From contig NZ_JASERU010000019.1 of assembly GCF_030504985.1 (NCBI RefSeq), positions 1-64,000 on the forward strand: a DNA stretch of 64,000 bases, read 5' to 3'. A program made the position numbers and the translations under genes. Every line of letters begins with the position of its first letter. Positions within the stretch are counted from its first letter, which is position 1. The notes below the pieces were generated by a model that saw nothing but the letters and a program-made list of their open reading frames with translations, did not search any database and was not told the DNA's origin. This document shows, in pieces, positions 25,639 through 34,385 of this stretch. Source of the stretch: Fulvimonas sp. R45 (GTDB lineage Bacteria; Pseudomonadota; Gammaproteobacteria; Xanthomonadales; Rhodanobacteraceae).

Positions 25639-27813
25639 TCAGCGCGTGCGCGGCAGGCGCAACGTGACGTTGCCGTCCGTGCCGCGCGCGAAGACCACGC
25701 CCGCGTCGGTCACAAGCTGCACCACCACCGGCCGTGCGGCCGCCGGCCAATGCCCCTCGCGGCCGGCGATGCCCACCTTCACCGTGTCGCCCTGCCGCTC
25801 GGCGCGGTAGGTGGTGAGGCGGTATTCGCCGCGGCGATAGCCGTAACCGTCGCCCGCGTCTTCGTACAGCCGGCCTTGCGCACGACCATGTGCGTCCAGG
25901 CTCACCAGCAGGGTCAGCGGCTGGAACGAATCCTCGTTGCTGTCCTGCACGATCCGGCCCAACGGCACGACCGCGCCGCCGCGCACTTTCAAAGTCGCCT
26001 GCAATGGATCCGAGCGGTCGCCGTCGACCAGCGACACCGTGCGCCAGATGCCCTGCGGCAGGGCGGGCTGCTTCGCGAAGGCCGGCACCACCAGCAGGTC
26101 GCCGCCAAGCAGGAAGGCCTGCTGCTCCGTACGCAGGCGCGGGTCGCGCGGATCGGCGAAGAACACCGGCCGCATCACCGGCAGGCCATCCAGCGAGCTT
26201 TCGCGGAACAGCGTGTAGAGGTAGGGCAGCAACCGGTAGCGGCGCTCGATGGCGATGCGCGCGGTCTTTTCCACCGCCGGACCGAACGCCCACGGCTCCT
26301 TCTGCTGCGGCGCCTTGATGGTGTGCCCGCGCGAGAACGGATAGAACGCGCCCACCGCGATCCAGTTCGCCCACAGCTCGGGCGTGGCCGTGCCGCTGAA
26401 GCCACCGATGTCCGGCCCGCTGAACGGCTGGCCGGACAGGCCGAGGTTGATCGACATCGGGATCGACAGCCTGAGGTCGTCCCAGGTCGAGGCGTTGTCG
26501 CCGGTCCAGGTCGCCGCGTAGCGCTGGCCGCCCAGGAAGTTGGAGCGCGTCAGCACGAACGGCCGCTTGTCCGGGTTCGCCGCCTGGATGCCCTCGCGCG
26601 TGGCGCGCACCATCAGCATGCCGTACACGTCGTGGTATTCCAGGTGCGGCCCCGGCGCCAGTTCGCCGCCGCCGCGGTGGCGGTTGTCGTCGGGCATGGT
26701 CTGGCCTTCGACGTTGAACACCGAGGGCTCGTTCATGTCGTTCCACACGCCGTCCGCGCCCTGCGCCATGAAGTCCTTGTACAGGCCCGACCACCACCGC
26801 CGCGTCTGCGGCCGGGTGAAATCGGGGAAGACCACCGCGCCCGGCCATACCGTGCCGTGGTAGTCGCGGCCCTGCGCATCCTTCACCCATACGTCCTGCG
26901 CGGTGCCGCTGTCGTACACCGTGTAGCCGGGGTCGACCTTCACGCCCGGATCGATCATCCACACGCTGTGGAAGCCGCGCGCGTGCAGTTCGCGGTTGAG
27001 CCACTGCGGGTCGGGGAAGGTCTTCGGGTCGAAGGTGAATACCCGGAAGCCGTCCATGTAGTCGATGTCCATCCAGATCACGTCGGCCGGGATGTGCCGC
27101 CTGCGGAATTCGTCGGCGATCTGCAGCACGCGCGTGTCGGGCGTGTACGACCAGCGCGACTGCTGGTAGCCCAGCGCCCAGCGCGGCGGCAGCGGCATCG
27201 TGCCGGTGAGCGCCGCCAGCCCTTCCAGCACGGCCTGCGGCGAGGCGCGGTCGATCACGATCACCGGCATCGCAGGACCATCGGACTCGAACACGATGTC
27301 GCGGCCGGTGGCCAGCGTGGCGCGCCAGGCGGAATCGAACAGCACGCCGAACGCGCTGCCGTCCGGCCGCACGCCCAGCACCCACGGGTGCGACTGGTAG
27401 AGCCGCTTGCCACCGTCCCTCGCGTACTCGAAGTTGTCGGTGTTCCACAGCGTGATGCTTTCGCCGTTGCGGCGCAGCGGCCCGGTGACCTCGCCGGTGC
27501 CGTACAGGTCGGCGCCCTGCGGCACCGGCACGGTGACGCGGGTCTTGCCGTCGTGGCGGTCGTAGCGCGGGCGGATCGCCCAGCCGGCAGGCAAGGCGCC
27601 CTCGGCCCGCGGCGTGCGCAACAGGGCCAGCGAGCGGGGATACATCGTCATGCCCGGCGGCAGGAAGGCGGCGATGCCATCGCCGATCCGCTCGGCCGTG
27701 ATGCGTGCCGCCAGCGCCCCGGGCGCGGCGGCGGGAACGGGCGCCGCGCCGGCCGGCGCGGCGCCGGCGAACAGGCCCAGGACGAACGCGGTCTTCGGCA
27801 GCAGTCTCGGCAT
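25639..27813 (-). CDS. alpha-glucosidase, GH31
   Basis: The 724-residue exported enzyme hydrolyses terminal alpha-linked glucose or xylose. It has a signal peptide rich in Ala (about 1-24), an N-terminal beta-sandwich with GTGEVTGPL, and the GH31 barrel: WALGYQQSRWSY, VIWMDIDYMDGFRVF and the nucleophile motif DGVWNDMNEPSVF near residue 356. The acid/base Asp lies in TWTGDNASTWDDL. It stands alone, leftward, after the fucose island and lacks the operator motif seen there, so a role in fucose release is not supported. Confidence 0.92.
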   Translation of the reverse strand: MPRLLPKTAFVLGLFAGAAPAGAAPVPAAAPGALAARITAERIGDGIAAFLPPGMTMYPRSLALLRTPRAEGALPAGWAIRPRYDRHDGKTRVTVPVPQGADLYGTGEVTGPLRRNGESITLWNTDNFEYARDGGKRLYQSHPWVLGVRPDGSAFGVLFDSAWRATLATGRDIVFESDGPAMPVIVIDRASPQAVLEGLAALTGTMPLPPRWALGYQQSRWSYTPDTRVLQIADEFRRRHIPADVIWMDIDYMDGFRVFTFDPKTFPDPQWLNRELHARGFHSVWMIDPGVKVDPGYTVYDSGTAQDVWVKDAQGRDYHGTVWPGAVVFPDFTRPQTRRWWSGLYKDFMAQGADGVWNDMNEPSVFNVEGQTMPDDNRHRGGGELAPGPHLEYHDVYGMLMVRATREGIQAANPDKRPFVLTRSNFLGGQRYAATWTGDNASTWDDLRLSIPMSINLGLSGQPFSGPDIGGFSGTATPELWANWIAVGAFYPFSRGHTIKAPQQKEPWAFGPAVEKTARIAIERRYRLLPYLYTLFRESSLDGLPVMRPVFFADPRDPRLRTEQQAFLLGGDLLVVPAFAKQPALPQGIWRTVSLVDGDRSDPLQATLKVRGGAVVPLGRIVQDSNEDSFQPLTLLVSLDAHGRAQGRLYEDAGDGYGYRRGEYRLTTYRAERQGDTVKVGIAGREGHWPAAARPVVVQLVTDAGVVFARGTDGNVTLRLPRTR

Positions 27814-27889
27814 GCGGTGCCTCTCGATGGCCGGGGGACGCCGGCCAGCTTATCGGAAGACGCCGCCGGCGACGCCGCGTGCCGGTGCG

Positions 27890-28738
27890 CTAGGCGTCGC
27901 CGGTGGCCACCGGCCGCGCGGGGTCGCTGACCCAGCCGCTCCACGACGGCGCGTACAGGCGCGAGCCGGCCAGCCCCGCGTGTTCCATCGCCAGCAGGTT
28001 GTGGCAGGCGGTGACGCCGGACCCGCAGGAGTGCACCACCTGCGACGGCGCGCGGTCGCCGAGCACGGCGAGGAATTCACGCTTCAGCTCGTCGGCGGGC
28101 TTGAAGCGGCCGTCGGCGGCGAGGTTGTCGGCGAAGGGCCGGTTGCGCGCGCCGGGGACGTGGCCACCCACGCGGTCCAGCGGCTCGGTGTCGCCACGGT
28201 AGCGCGGCGCGGCGCGCGCATCGAGCAGCAGTTGGTCGGGACGGTGGGTCACCGCGGCGTGGTCCAGCACCACCTGCGCCGGGTCGAAGCGGATCGTCGC
28301 CTGGGTCGGCGTGCGCGCGGGCACCGCCGTCTCCGCCGGCAGCCCGGCGGCCTGCCACGCCGCGTAGCCGCCGTCGAGCACGGCCACGGCGCGTTCGCCG
28401 GCCAGCCGCAGCAGCCACCACAATCGCGCCGCCGCCAGCGCGCCGCTGCCGGCGTCGTAGGCCACCACCTGCAGTCCCGGGCGCCAGCCCCAGCGGCCCA
28501 GCACGGCGGCGAACGCCGGCTCCGAGGGCAGCGGGTGGCGGCCCAGCCCCTCGGACTGGCGCGACAGGTCGGACAGGTCGCGATCGAGGCTGGCGAACAC
28601 CGCGCCCGGGACGTGGCCGGCGCGGTAGTCGCGCTCGCCCCTGCCGGAGTCGGCGGTGTCGTAGCGGCAATCGACGACCAGCACGTCCTGCGGTGGCAGC
28701 GCCGCGAGTTCGGCGGCGGAAATCAGCGTGGTCTTCAT
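27890..28738 (-). CDS. sseA: 3-mercaptopyruvate sulfurtransferase
   Basis: The 282-residue enzyme has two rhodanese domains; the C-terminal one carries the active loop CGSGVTAC near residue 238, where CG(S/T)GVTA is the mercaptopyruvate-type loop. It moves sulfur from 3-mercaptopyruvate to thiol acceptors or cyanide. The N-terminal domain (DVLVVDCRYDTADSGRGERD) is the inactive copy. Its stop lies 76 bases from the GH31 start, and its ATG overlaps the stop of the NUDIX gene (ATGA), so the two are one unit. Confidence 0.9.
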   Translation of the reverse strand: MKTTLISAAELAALPPQDVLVVDCRYDTADSGRGERDYRAGHVPGAVFASLDRDLSDLSRQSEGLGRHPLPSEPAFAAVLGRWGWRPGLQVVAYDAGSGALAAARLWWLLRLAGERAVAVLDGGYAAWQAAGLPAETAVPARTPTQATIRFDPAQVVLDHAAVTHRPDQLLLDARAAPRYRGDTEPLDRVGGHVPGARNRPFADNLAADGRFKPADELKREFLAVLGDRAPSQVVHSCGSGVTACHNLLAMEHAGLAGSRLYAPSWSGWVSDPARPVATGDA

Positions 28739-29328
28739 GCGCGTCCCATCCTCGTGAGCAGGTTCAGCAGTATGGCCGCGGTGGCGCCCCAGATGCGATG
28801 GCCGCCGTGGACGAACTCCACCATCTCGCGGCGGTGCCCGCGGTATTCCATGGTGTAGCGGCGCAGGTTGGCCGGGTCGAGGAAGAAGGCCAGCGGCACC
28901 TCGAACACCTCGGCCACCTCGTCGGGCGCCGGGCGCAGCAGCGCGTCGGCAGCCACCTTCGCCACCACCGGCGTGATGCAGAAGCCGCTGATCGTCTCGA
29001 AGCAGTCGAGGTAGCCCAGCGGCGCGGCCAGCGCGCGGTCCAGGCCGATCTCCTCCTCGCTCTCGCGCAGCGCGGTGGCCAGCGCGTCGCGGTCGACGGC
29101 GTCGCGGCGACCGCCGGGAAAGGCCACCTGGCCCGCGTGCGAGGTGAGATGGCTGGTGCGTACGGTGAGGATCAGCCGCGGCTGTACGCCCTGGCGCAGG
29201 CCCAGCAACACGGCGGCCTGGCGCAGCGGCGCGTCGCCCAGCAGCTCGGCCATCTGCGCGTGGTTCCAGCCCGGCGGCGCGGGCGGCGCGGACAGCGGCC
29301 GCAGGGCCCGTTGCAGTTCGTCGATCAT
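28735..29328 (-). CDS. nudL: CoA pyrophosphatase-like NUDIX hydrolase
   Basis: The 197-residue protein contains a NUDIX box: GGRRDAVDRDALATALRE followed by SEEEIGL near residues 72-95. The upstream AAVLLGLRQG and the downstream region resemble the NudL/YeaB branch that cleaves coenzyme A and its esters to phosphopantetheine. Stop and start codons overlap with sseA and with the DUF1289 gene on either side, giving a three-gene coupled operon. Exact substrate is inferred from family. Confidence 0.85.
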   Translation of the reverse strand: MIDELQRALRPLSAPPAPPGWNHAQMAELLGDAPLRQAAVLLGLRQGVQPRLILTVRTSHLTSHAGQVAFPGGRRDAVDRDALATALRESEEEIGLDRALAAPLGYLDCFETISGFCITPVVAKVAADALLRPAPDEVAEVFEVPLAFFLDPANLRRYTMEYRGHRREMVEFVHGGHRIWGATAAILLNLLTRMGRA

Positions 29329-29513
29329 GCCGGGTGCCGCGCCGGCAGGACGGTGTCCATCCAGTACCGGCGCTCGGCGTCGCTCATCGTGCGCCAGCGC
29401 GCGATTTCATCGCCGGTGCGGCGGCAGCCCAGGCAATAGCCGCGCGCATCCAGCCGGCAGATGCCGATGCAGGGCGTAAGCGCGGGGGAAGGTGCGGCAG
29501 GGACGTTCGACAT
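29325..29513 (-). CDS. DUF1289 small Cys-rich protein
   Basis: The 62-residue protein has the four-Cys pattern of DUF1289: TPCIGICRLDARGYCLGCRR, then the conserved W in WRTMSDAERRYW. The cysteines may bind a metal or Fe-S centre. The start at 29511-29513 (MSNVPAAPSP) is preferred to one six codons earlier because family members start close to the first Cys. It overlaps the NUDIX gene by four bases. Function of the family is unknown. Confidence 0.82.
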   Translation of the reverse strand: MSNVPAAPSPALTPCIGICRLDARGYCLGCRRTGDEIARWRTMSDAERRYWMDTVLPARHPA

Positions 29514-29538
29514 GCCCCGCCATGCTACCACCGCGGCG

Positions 29539-30267
29539 TCAGTGGCCGTCCTGGTCGGCCTTGATGCCGAGCAGCTCGATCTCGAACACCAGCGCCTCGT
29601 TCGGGCCGATGCGCGGCAGCGCGCCGTGCTCGCCGTAGGCCAGCTGCGGCGGGATCACCACCTTCCAGCGGTCGCCCACGTGCATGCGCGGGATCACGTC
29701 CTGCCAGCCGGGAATCACCTTGTCCACCTCGAAGCTCACCGGCTGGCCGCGCGCCCAGGTGCTGTCGAACTCGGTGCCGTCGGTGAGCATGCCGCGGTAG
29801 TTCACCGTGACCGTGCTGGTGACGGTGGGGCTGGCGGTGCCGCTGCCCTTCCGGATCACCGCATACTGGATGCCCGAGGGCAGCTGCACCACGCCCGGCT
29901 GCCGGGCGTTCTTCGCCATGTAGTCCTGGCTCTTGCGCAGGTTCAGCGCGGCGAGGTGCCGGTATTCGGCCAGCGCGTGCTGGTGCATCTCGTGGTCGAG
30001 CTCGCGCAGCTGCAGGTGCATGTCCTGCATCGGCACGGCCGGCGGGTGCTTGGCGTAAGCGTCGCGCATGGCCTGCTGCAGCGTGGCCATGTCCACCGCC
30101 GGCTGGCCGTCGGCGAACTGGCTGCCGAGCTGGTAGCCGATCGCGTAGGAAAGCTTGTGCGTGTCCAGCTTCACCGACTGTGTGCCGGGCTTCGTCAGGC
30201 GCTGCTGCGCCGTCGCCGCCGCCGCGACGCAGAGCAAGCCCAGGGCCAGCCAACGCAGTCGTGTCAT
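29539..30267 (-). CDS. FKBP-type peptidyl-prolyl isomerase, Mip/FkpA-like
   Basis: The 242-residue exported foldase has a signal peptide (about 1-20, ending AAATAQ), an N-terminal helical dimerisation domain with KLSYAIGYQLGSQF and a C-terminal FKBP domain (about 135-240): VTVNYRGMLTDGTEFDST, VIPGWQDVIPRMHVGDRWKV and PQLAYGEHG. It would catalyse proline isomerisation during folding of periplasmic and outer-membrane proteins. It is transcribed leftward and divergent from the following hydratase gene across 153 bases. Confidence 0.92.
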   Translation of the reverse strand: MTRLRWLALGLLCVAAAATAQQRLTKPGTQSVKLDTHKLSYAIGYQLGSQFADGQPAVDMATLQQAMRDAYAKHPPAVPMQDMHLQLRELDHEMHQHALAEYRHLAALNLRKSQDYMAKNARQPGVVQLPSGIQYAVIRKGSGTASPTVTSTVTVNYRGMLTDGTEFDSTWARGQPVSFEVDKVIPGWQDVIPRMHVGDRWKVVIPPQLAYGEHGALPRIGPNEALVFEIELLGIKADQDGH

Positions 30268-30420
30268 TCCCTTACTCCGTTCCACACGGCGCGACATCGT
30301 AGCGCGTTCGCAGCCGCATGCAGCAATGCCCGGCCGATCCGGCGCACGGAACTGAGAAAACCCGCGGCTGCAAAGGTTCCCGCTGCTACCATGCCGGCTT
30401 TGCCCGCCGGAGCCCTCCCC

Positions 30421-31203
30421 ATGGCCTATCGCAACCTCGAGATCGCCAACCGCGGCGCGGTGCGCACCATCACGGTGAACCGCCCCGACAAGCTCAACGC
30501 GCTGAACCGCGACACGCTCAACGAGCTGACCATCGCCTTCGCCCAGGCCGCGCAGGACGACGCCGTGCGCGTGGTGGTGCTGGCCGGCGCGGGCGAGAAG
30601 GCCTTCGTGGCCGGCGCCGACATCGCCGAGATGAACGGCTACACGCCAGTGCAGGCGCAGGGCTTCTCGCGCGCCGGCCAGCGCCTGATGACCGCCATCG
30701 AGCGGCTGGGCAAGCCGGTGCTCGCGCGCATCCAGGGCTTCGCACTGGGCGGCGGCATGGAGCTGGCGATGGCCTGCCACCTGCGCGTGGCCAGCGAGAA
30801 GGCGAAGTTCGGCCAGCCGGAGATCAACCTCGGCCTGATCCCCGGCTTCGGCGGCACCCAGCGCCTGCTGCGCCTGGCCGGCCGCAGCGCCGCGCTGGAG
30901 CTGTGCCTCACCGGCGCGCCGATCGGCGCGCAGCGCGCCTACGAACTGGGCATCGTCAACCGCGTGGTGGCGCCGGAAGCGCTGGACGAGGCGGTGGCCG
31001 CGCTGGCCGACCAGCTCGCCGCCGCCGCGCCGCTGGCCGCCGCGGGCATCCTCGATGCGGTGCTGCAAGGCGGCGAGGCTTCGCTGGACCAAGGGCTGGA
31101 GTTCGAGACCCAGGGCTTCGCGCTGATGTTCTCCACCGGGGACATGCGCGAAGGCACCAGCGCGTTCCTGGAAAAGCGCAAGGCGGTGTTCAAGGGGAGC
31201 TGA
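30421..31203 (+). CDS. enoyl-CoA hydratase
   Basis: The 260-residue crotonase has the complete signature: oxyanion segments KAFVAGADIAEM near residue 63 and GFALGGGMELAMACHLRVAS near residue 105, and the catalytic Glu residues in PEINLGLIPGFGGTQRL near 135-150. It would hydrate trans-2-enoyl-CoA in fatty-acid or amino-acid breakdown. It stands alone and is followed by a MITE-like repeat 37 bases after the stop. Confidence 0.92.
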   Translation: MAYRNLEIANRGAVRTITVNRPDKLNALNRDTLNELTIAFAQAAQDDAVRVVVLAGAGEKAFVAGADIAEMNGYTPVQAQGFSRAGQRLMTAIERLGKPVLARIQGFALGGGMELAMACHLRVASEKAKFGQPEINLGLIPGFGGTQRLLRLAGRSAALELCLTGAPIGAQRAYELGIVNRVVAPEALDEAVAALADQLAAAAPLAAAGILDAVLQGGEASLDQGLEFETQGFALMFSTGDMREGTSAFLEKRKAVFKGS

Positions 31204-31240
31204 AAATCCCGGCCACCCGTTCCCCTCCGCGCACCAACGC

Positions 31241-31363
31241 CGTCATTCCGGCGCAGGCCGGAATCCAGTTGAAACCAGCCGTGCGAAGCACATGAAAACC
31301 AACTCTATAATCGCGTGCTTCGCACGAGTACTTCACTGGGTTCCGGCCTGCGCCGGAATGACG
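31241..31363. repeat. MITE-like inverted-repeat element, copy B
   Basis: Termini at 31241-31262 and 31342-31363 are identical (as inverted repeats) to those of copy A. The interior is different and holds a second, nested inverted repeat, GTGCGAAGCAC at 31281-31291 against GTGCTTCGCAC at 31315-31325, enclosing a TATAAT. The element fills the gap between two convergent genes. Its 123-base length and conserved ends fit a small non-autonomous mobile or REP-pair element. Confidence 0.85.
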
Positions 31364-31427
31364 GCGTCGCACGGACAGCCTCGCAGTGGCGACCTCGCGA
31401 CCGCAGCATCGCGAGGTCGTGAACCCT

Positions 31428-32351
31428 TCAGTGCTGCCCGCCGCGGTACTTCTTCTCGCCCGCGGTGACCGCCAGGTCCAGCCGGTTCTCCGGCGGCGCC
31501 AGCGGGCAGGTGGCGAACGGCGTGAAGGCGCATGGCGGGTTGTAGGCCTTGTTGAAGTCGAGGACGACACGCCCCGGCTTGTCCACGCCGCCGGCCGGCA
31601 GCGCGGCGTAGAGGAAGCGCGCGGCGCCGTAGGTTTCCTTGCCCGAGGTGCGGTCGGCCAGCACGAAGAACAGCTCGCCGCCCGGCTCTTCCTGGTACGG
31701 CAGCAGCTCGAACACGTGGCCGTCCCGCCGGAACACCGCCTTGCCGGGCACCTTCACCGTGTCGATGGTGCCGATCACCGAGCCCATCTGCAGGTCCTGC
31801 GGCGGGTCGAACGGCACCCAGTCGGCCTCGACGCGCCAGGACGGGTCGATCGGGAAATAGTCGATGCCTGCGAAATCGCGGCGAGCCTCGGCATCGGCAT
31901 CCTTCACGCGCAACGCCTTGCGGCCGTCGCGCTCGATCACGTAGAAGTTCGCATGGCCGAAGCGCACCGTGGTAGGCGCGGCGCCGTCCTGCACGTGCAT
32001 GTCGTCGACCAGCACGGCCGCGTCGACCGGCTTGCCGTCCACGCTGGCGCCGCTGCCCTTCGCCAGCGCGATGCTCGTCGCGCCGTTCGCCGCCAGCGTC
32101 ACCGTGCCCAGGTGCGCGGGACCGGCCTTCAGCACGATGTCGTTGTCGGCCGCGCTGCCGACACGGTTGGCACCCTCGTGCAACCACTCCAGACCGATCA
32201 GGCTGAGCCAGCCGTCCGGCGCGGTGAGCCGCGCCACGCGGGCGGCGCGCCACTGCTCGATCTCGTGGACATAGGGCGACGGGGTTTCGGCAGCGGACAC
32301 GATGGCGACTCCGGAGATCAGGGCAAGGACAAAGGCGGCGACTCGCGACAT
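31428..32351 (-). CDS. DUF1684-domain exported protein
   Basis: The 307-residue protein has a signal peptide (about 1-20) and the DUF1684 pattern: EIEQWRAARVARLTAPDGWL near the N-terminus, FPIDPSWRVEADW, GELFFVLADRTSGKETYGAARFLYA and the Cys-containing DFNKAYNPPCAFTPFATCPL. Family members are widespread and of unknown function. The start at 32349-32351 gives a clean signal peptide; no strong ribosome site is visible, and a start four codons or more upstream is possible. Confidence 0.82.
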   Translation of the reverse strand: MSRVAAFVLALISGVAIVSAAETPSPYVHEIEQWRAARVARLTAPDGWLSLIGLEWLHEGANRVGSAADNDIVLKAGPAHLGTVTLAANGATSIALAKGSGASVDGKPVDAAVLVDDMHVQDGAAPTTVRFGHANFYVIERDGRKALRVKDADAEARRDFAGIDYFPIDPSWRVEADWVPFDPPQDLQMGSVIGTIDTVKVPGKAVFRRDGHVFELLPYQEEPGGELFFVLADRTSGKETYGAARFLYAALPAGGVDKPGRVVLDFNKAYNPPCAFTPFATCPLAPPENRLDLAVTAGEKKYRGGQH

Positions 32352-32421
32352 GGGGACGATCCGCGACAATGGAAGTCCGAGTATGGACGTCCAAACGCGC
32401 AACGGGCAAGCCGGCTTCACT

Positions 32422-32485
32422 CCCTCCCCTGCTTGCAGGGGAGGGTTGGACCCCCTCCCGACCTCCCCCTGCAAGCAGGGGGAGG
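32422..32485. repeat. paired opposed hairpins, second repeat family
   Basis: Two hairpins lie back to back: CCCTCCCCTGC (32422-32432) with its complement at 32435-32445, and CCTCCCCCTGC (32462-32472) with its complement at 32475-32485, each with a two-base loop. The inner sequences are mirror-like copies of one another in opposite orientation, the layout of a REP pair. They lie between mutL and the DUF1684 gene and could limit read-through from mutL. Confidence 0.75.
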
Positions 32486-32497
32486 AGCACATCAACC

Positions 32498-34336
32498 CTA
32501 CCGGCCGCGCATGAACAACCTATCCAGCTCGCCCAGGCTGAGTTGCGTCCAGGTGGGTCGCCCGTGGTTGCACTGGCCGGAGCGCTCGGTGGCTTCCATC
32601 TCGCGCAGCAGCGCGTTCATCTCCGGAACGGTCAGGCGCCGGCCGGCGCGCACTGAGCCGTGGCAGGCCATGGTCGAGAGCAGCTCGTTCTCCAGTTCCT
32701 GCAGGCGGCGCGAGCTGCCGTGCTGGGCCAGTTCCGCCAGCACGTCGCGGGTGAGCTGGCCGACGTCGGCGCCTTCCAGCAGCGCCGGGATGCGCCGCAC
32801 CACCACGCCGGACGGTCCGCTGCGCGACAGCTCCAGGCCCCAGTCGGCCAGCGCCTCGGCGTGCTCCTCGGCGGCGGCGGCCTCCTTCGCGCTGACGGCC
32901 AGGCTCAGTGGCACCAGCAGCAGCTGCGAGCGCAGGTTGCTGCAGGCGCGGCCGGCCTTGAGCTTCTCGTAGGTGATGCGCTCGTGCGCGGCGTGCATGT
33001 CCACCAGCACCAGGCCCTGCGCATTCTCGGCCAGGATGTAGATGCTCTTGAGCTGGGCGATGGCGAAGCCGAGCGGCGGCGCCTCGCCCTCCCCGGCGGC
33101 CGGCATCGGCGCCGTCGCGGCGGCCGCATGCGCCGGCTCGCCCAGCAGGGCGGCGTAGTCCGCCAGCGGTTCGTCGCGCACGCCCAGCGCGAGGCGGTTC
33201 TGTTCGGCGCGCACGGGCCACGCGGTCGCACGGGCCACGGCGGGCAGGCCGGGGGCGATGGCGTGCGCGGCGCCCCCGCCGGCGGTACTCATGTGCAGGC
33301 GACCGTCGTCGGCCTGCGCGTGCGACTCCACCTGCCCCGCGCGGGTCTGCGCCAGCGCCTCGTGCAAGGTGCGGAACAGGAAGTCGTGCACCAGCCGCTG
33401 CTCGCGGAAACGCACCTCGTGCTTGGCCGGGTGCACGTTCACGTCCACCCCGGCCGGGTCGAGCTCCAGGTACAGCACGAAGGCCGGATGGCGGCCGTGG
33501 AACAGCACGTCGGCGTAGGCCTGGCGCACCGCGTGCGCTACCACGCGGTCGCGCACCAGGCGGCCGTTGACGTAGAAATACTGCTGGTCGGCCTGGCTGC
33601 GCGAGGCGGTGGGCAGGCCGACCCAGCCGGACAGGTGCATGCCCGCCGCAGCGTGGTCCACGCGCAGGCTCTGCGCGGGGAAGTCCTCGCCCAGCACCTC
33701 GGCCACGCGTCGCAACTGCGCCTGCTCGTCGCGCGCGGCCTTCCAGATGCGCACCGGCTTGCCGTTGTGGCTGAGCCGGAACTCCACGCCGCCGCGCGCC
33801 AGCGCCAGCGACTTAAGCAGGTCGTCGATGTGGGCGAACTCGGTGCGCTCGGCGCGCATGAACTTCTTGCGCGCGGGCACGTTGTAGAACAGGTCGCGCA
33901 CTTCCACGCTGGTGCCCGGCGGATGCTGCGCGGGACGCGCCGCCTGCAGCCGGCCGCCGTCCACCTCGATGCGGAACGCGGTCTCGGCCTCGCGCTGGCG
34001 CGAGGTGAGCGCGAAGCGCGCCACCGAGGACACCGAGGCCAGCGCCTCGCCGCGGAAGCCCATGCTGGCCACGTGTTCGAGATCGTCGAAGCTGCCGATC
34101 TTGCTGGTCGCGTGCGAGGCCACCGCCAGCGGCAGCTCGTCGGGCGCGATGCCGCCGCCGTCATCGCGCACCCGGATCAGCCGCGCGCCGCCCTGCTCGA
34201 TGTCGACCTCGATGCGCGCGGCGCCGGCGTCGAGGCTGTTCTCGACCAGTTCCTTGACCACGGACGAGGGGCGCTCGATCACCTCGCCGGCGGCGATCTG
34301 GTTGACGAGGTCGGGGGTCAGCGGACGGATGGGCAT
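32498..34336 (-). CDS. mutL: DNA mismatch repair protein MutL
   Basis: The 612-residue protein couples mismatch recognition by MutS to strand removal. The N-terminal GHKL ATPase has [31 protein letters not shown] and [13 protein letters not shown]. The C-terminal dimerisation domain carries [12 protein letters not shown] near residues 444-456, which fits the D(Q/M)HA-x2-E-x4-E metal endonuclease motif, so this MutL should nick DNA itself, unlike the MutH-dependent E. coli protein. It follows amiC in the common amiC-mutL order. Confidence 0.95.
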   Translation of the reverse strand: MPIRPLTPDLVNQIAAGEVIERPSSVVKELVENSLDAGAARIEVDIEQGGARLIRVRDDGGGIAPDELPLAVASHATSKIGSFDDLEHVASMGFRGEALASVSSVARFALTSRQREAETAFRIEVDGGRLQAARPAQHPPGTSVEVRDLFYNVPARKKFMRAERTEFAHIDDLLKSLALARGGVEFRLSHNGKPVRIWKAARDEQAQLRRVAEVLGEDFPAQSLRVDHAAAGMHLSGWVGLPTASRSQADQQYFYVNGRLVRDRVVAHAVRQAYADVLFHGRHPAFVLYLELDPAGVDVNVHPAKHEVRFREQRLVHDFLFRTLHEALAQTRAGQVESHAQADDGRLHMSTAGGGAAHAIAPGLPAVARATAWPVRAEQNRLALGVRDEPLADYAALLGEPAHAAAATAPMPAAGEGEAPPLGFAIAQLKSIYILAENAQGLVLVDMHAAHERITYEKLKAGRACSNLRSQLLLVPLSLAVSAKEAAAAEEHAEALADWGLELSRSGPSGVVVRRIPALLEGADVGQLTRDVLAELAQHGSSRRLQELENELLSTMACHGSVRAGRRLTVPEMNALLREMEATERSGQCNHGRPTWTQLSLGELDRLFMRGR

Positions 34337-34385
34337 CGCCCAAGCTTAGCGATCGCCCCGGGGCGACGAAAGCCGGAACGTGCGA

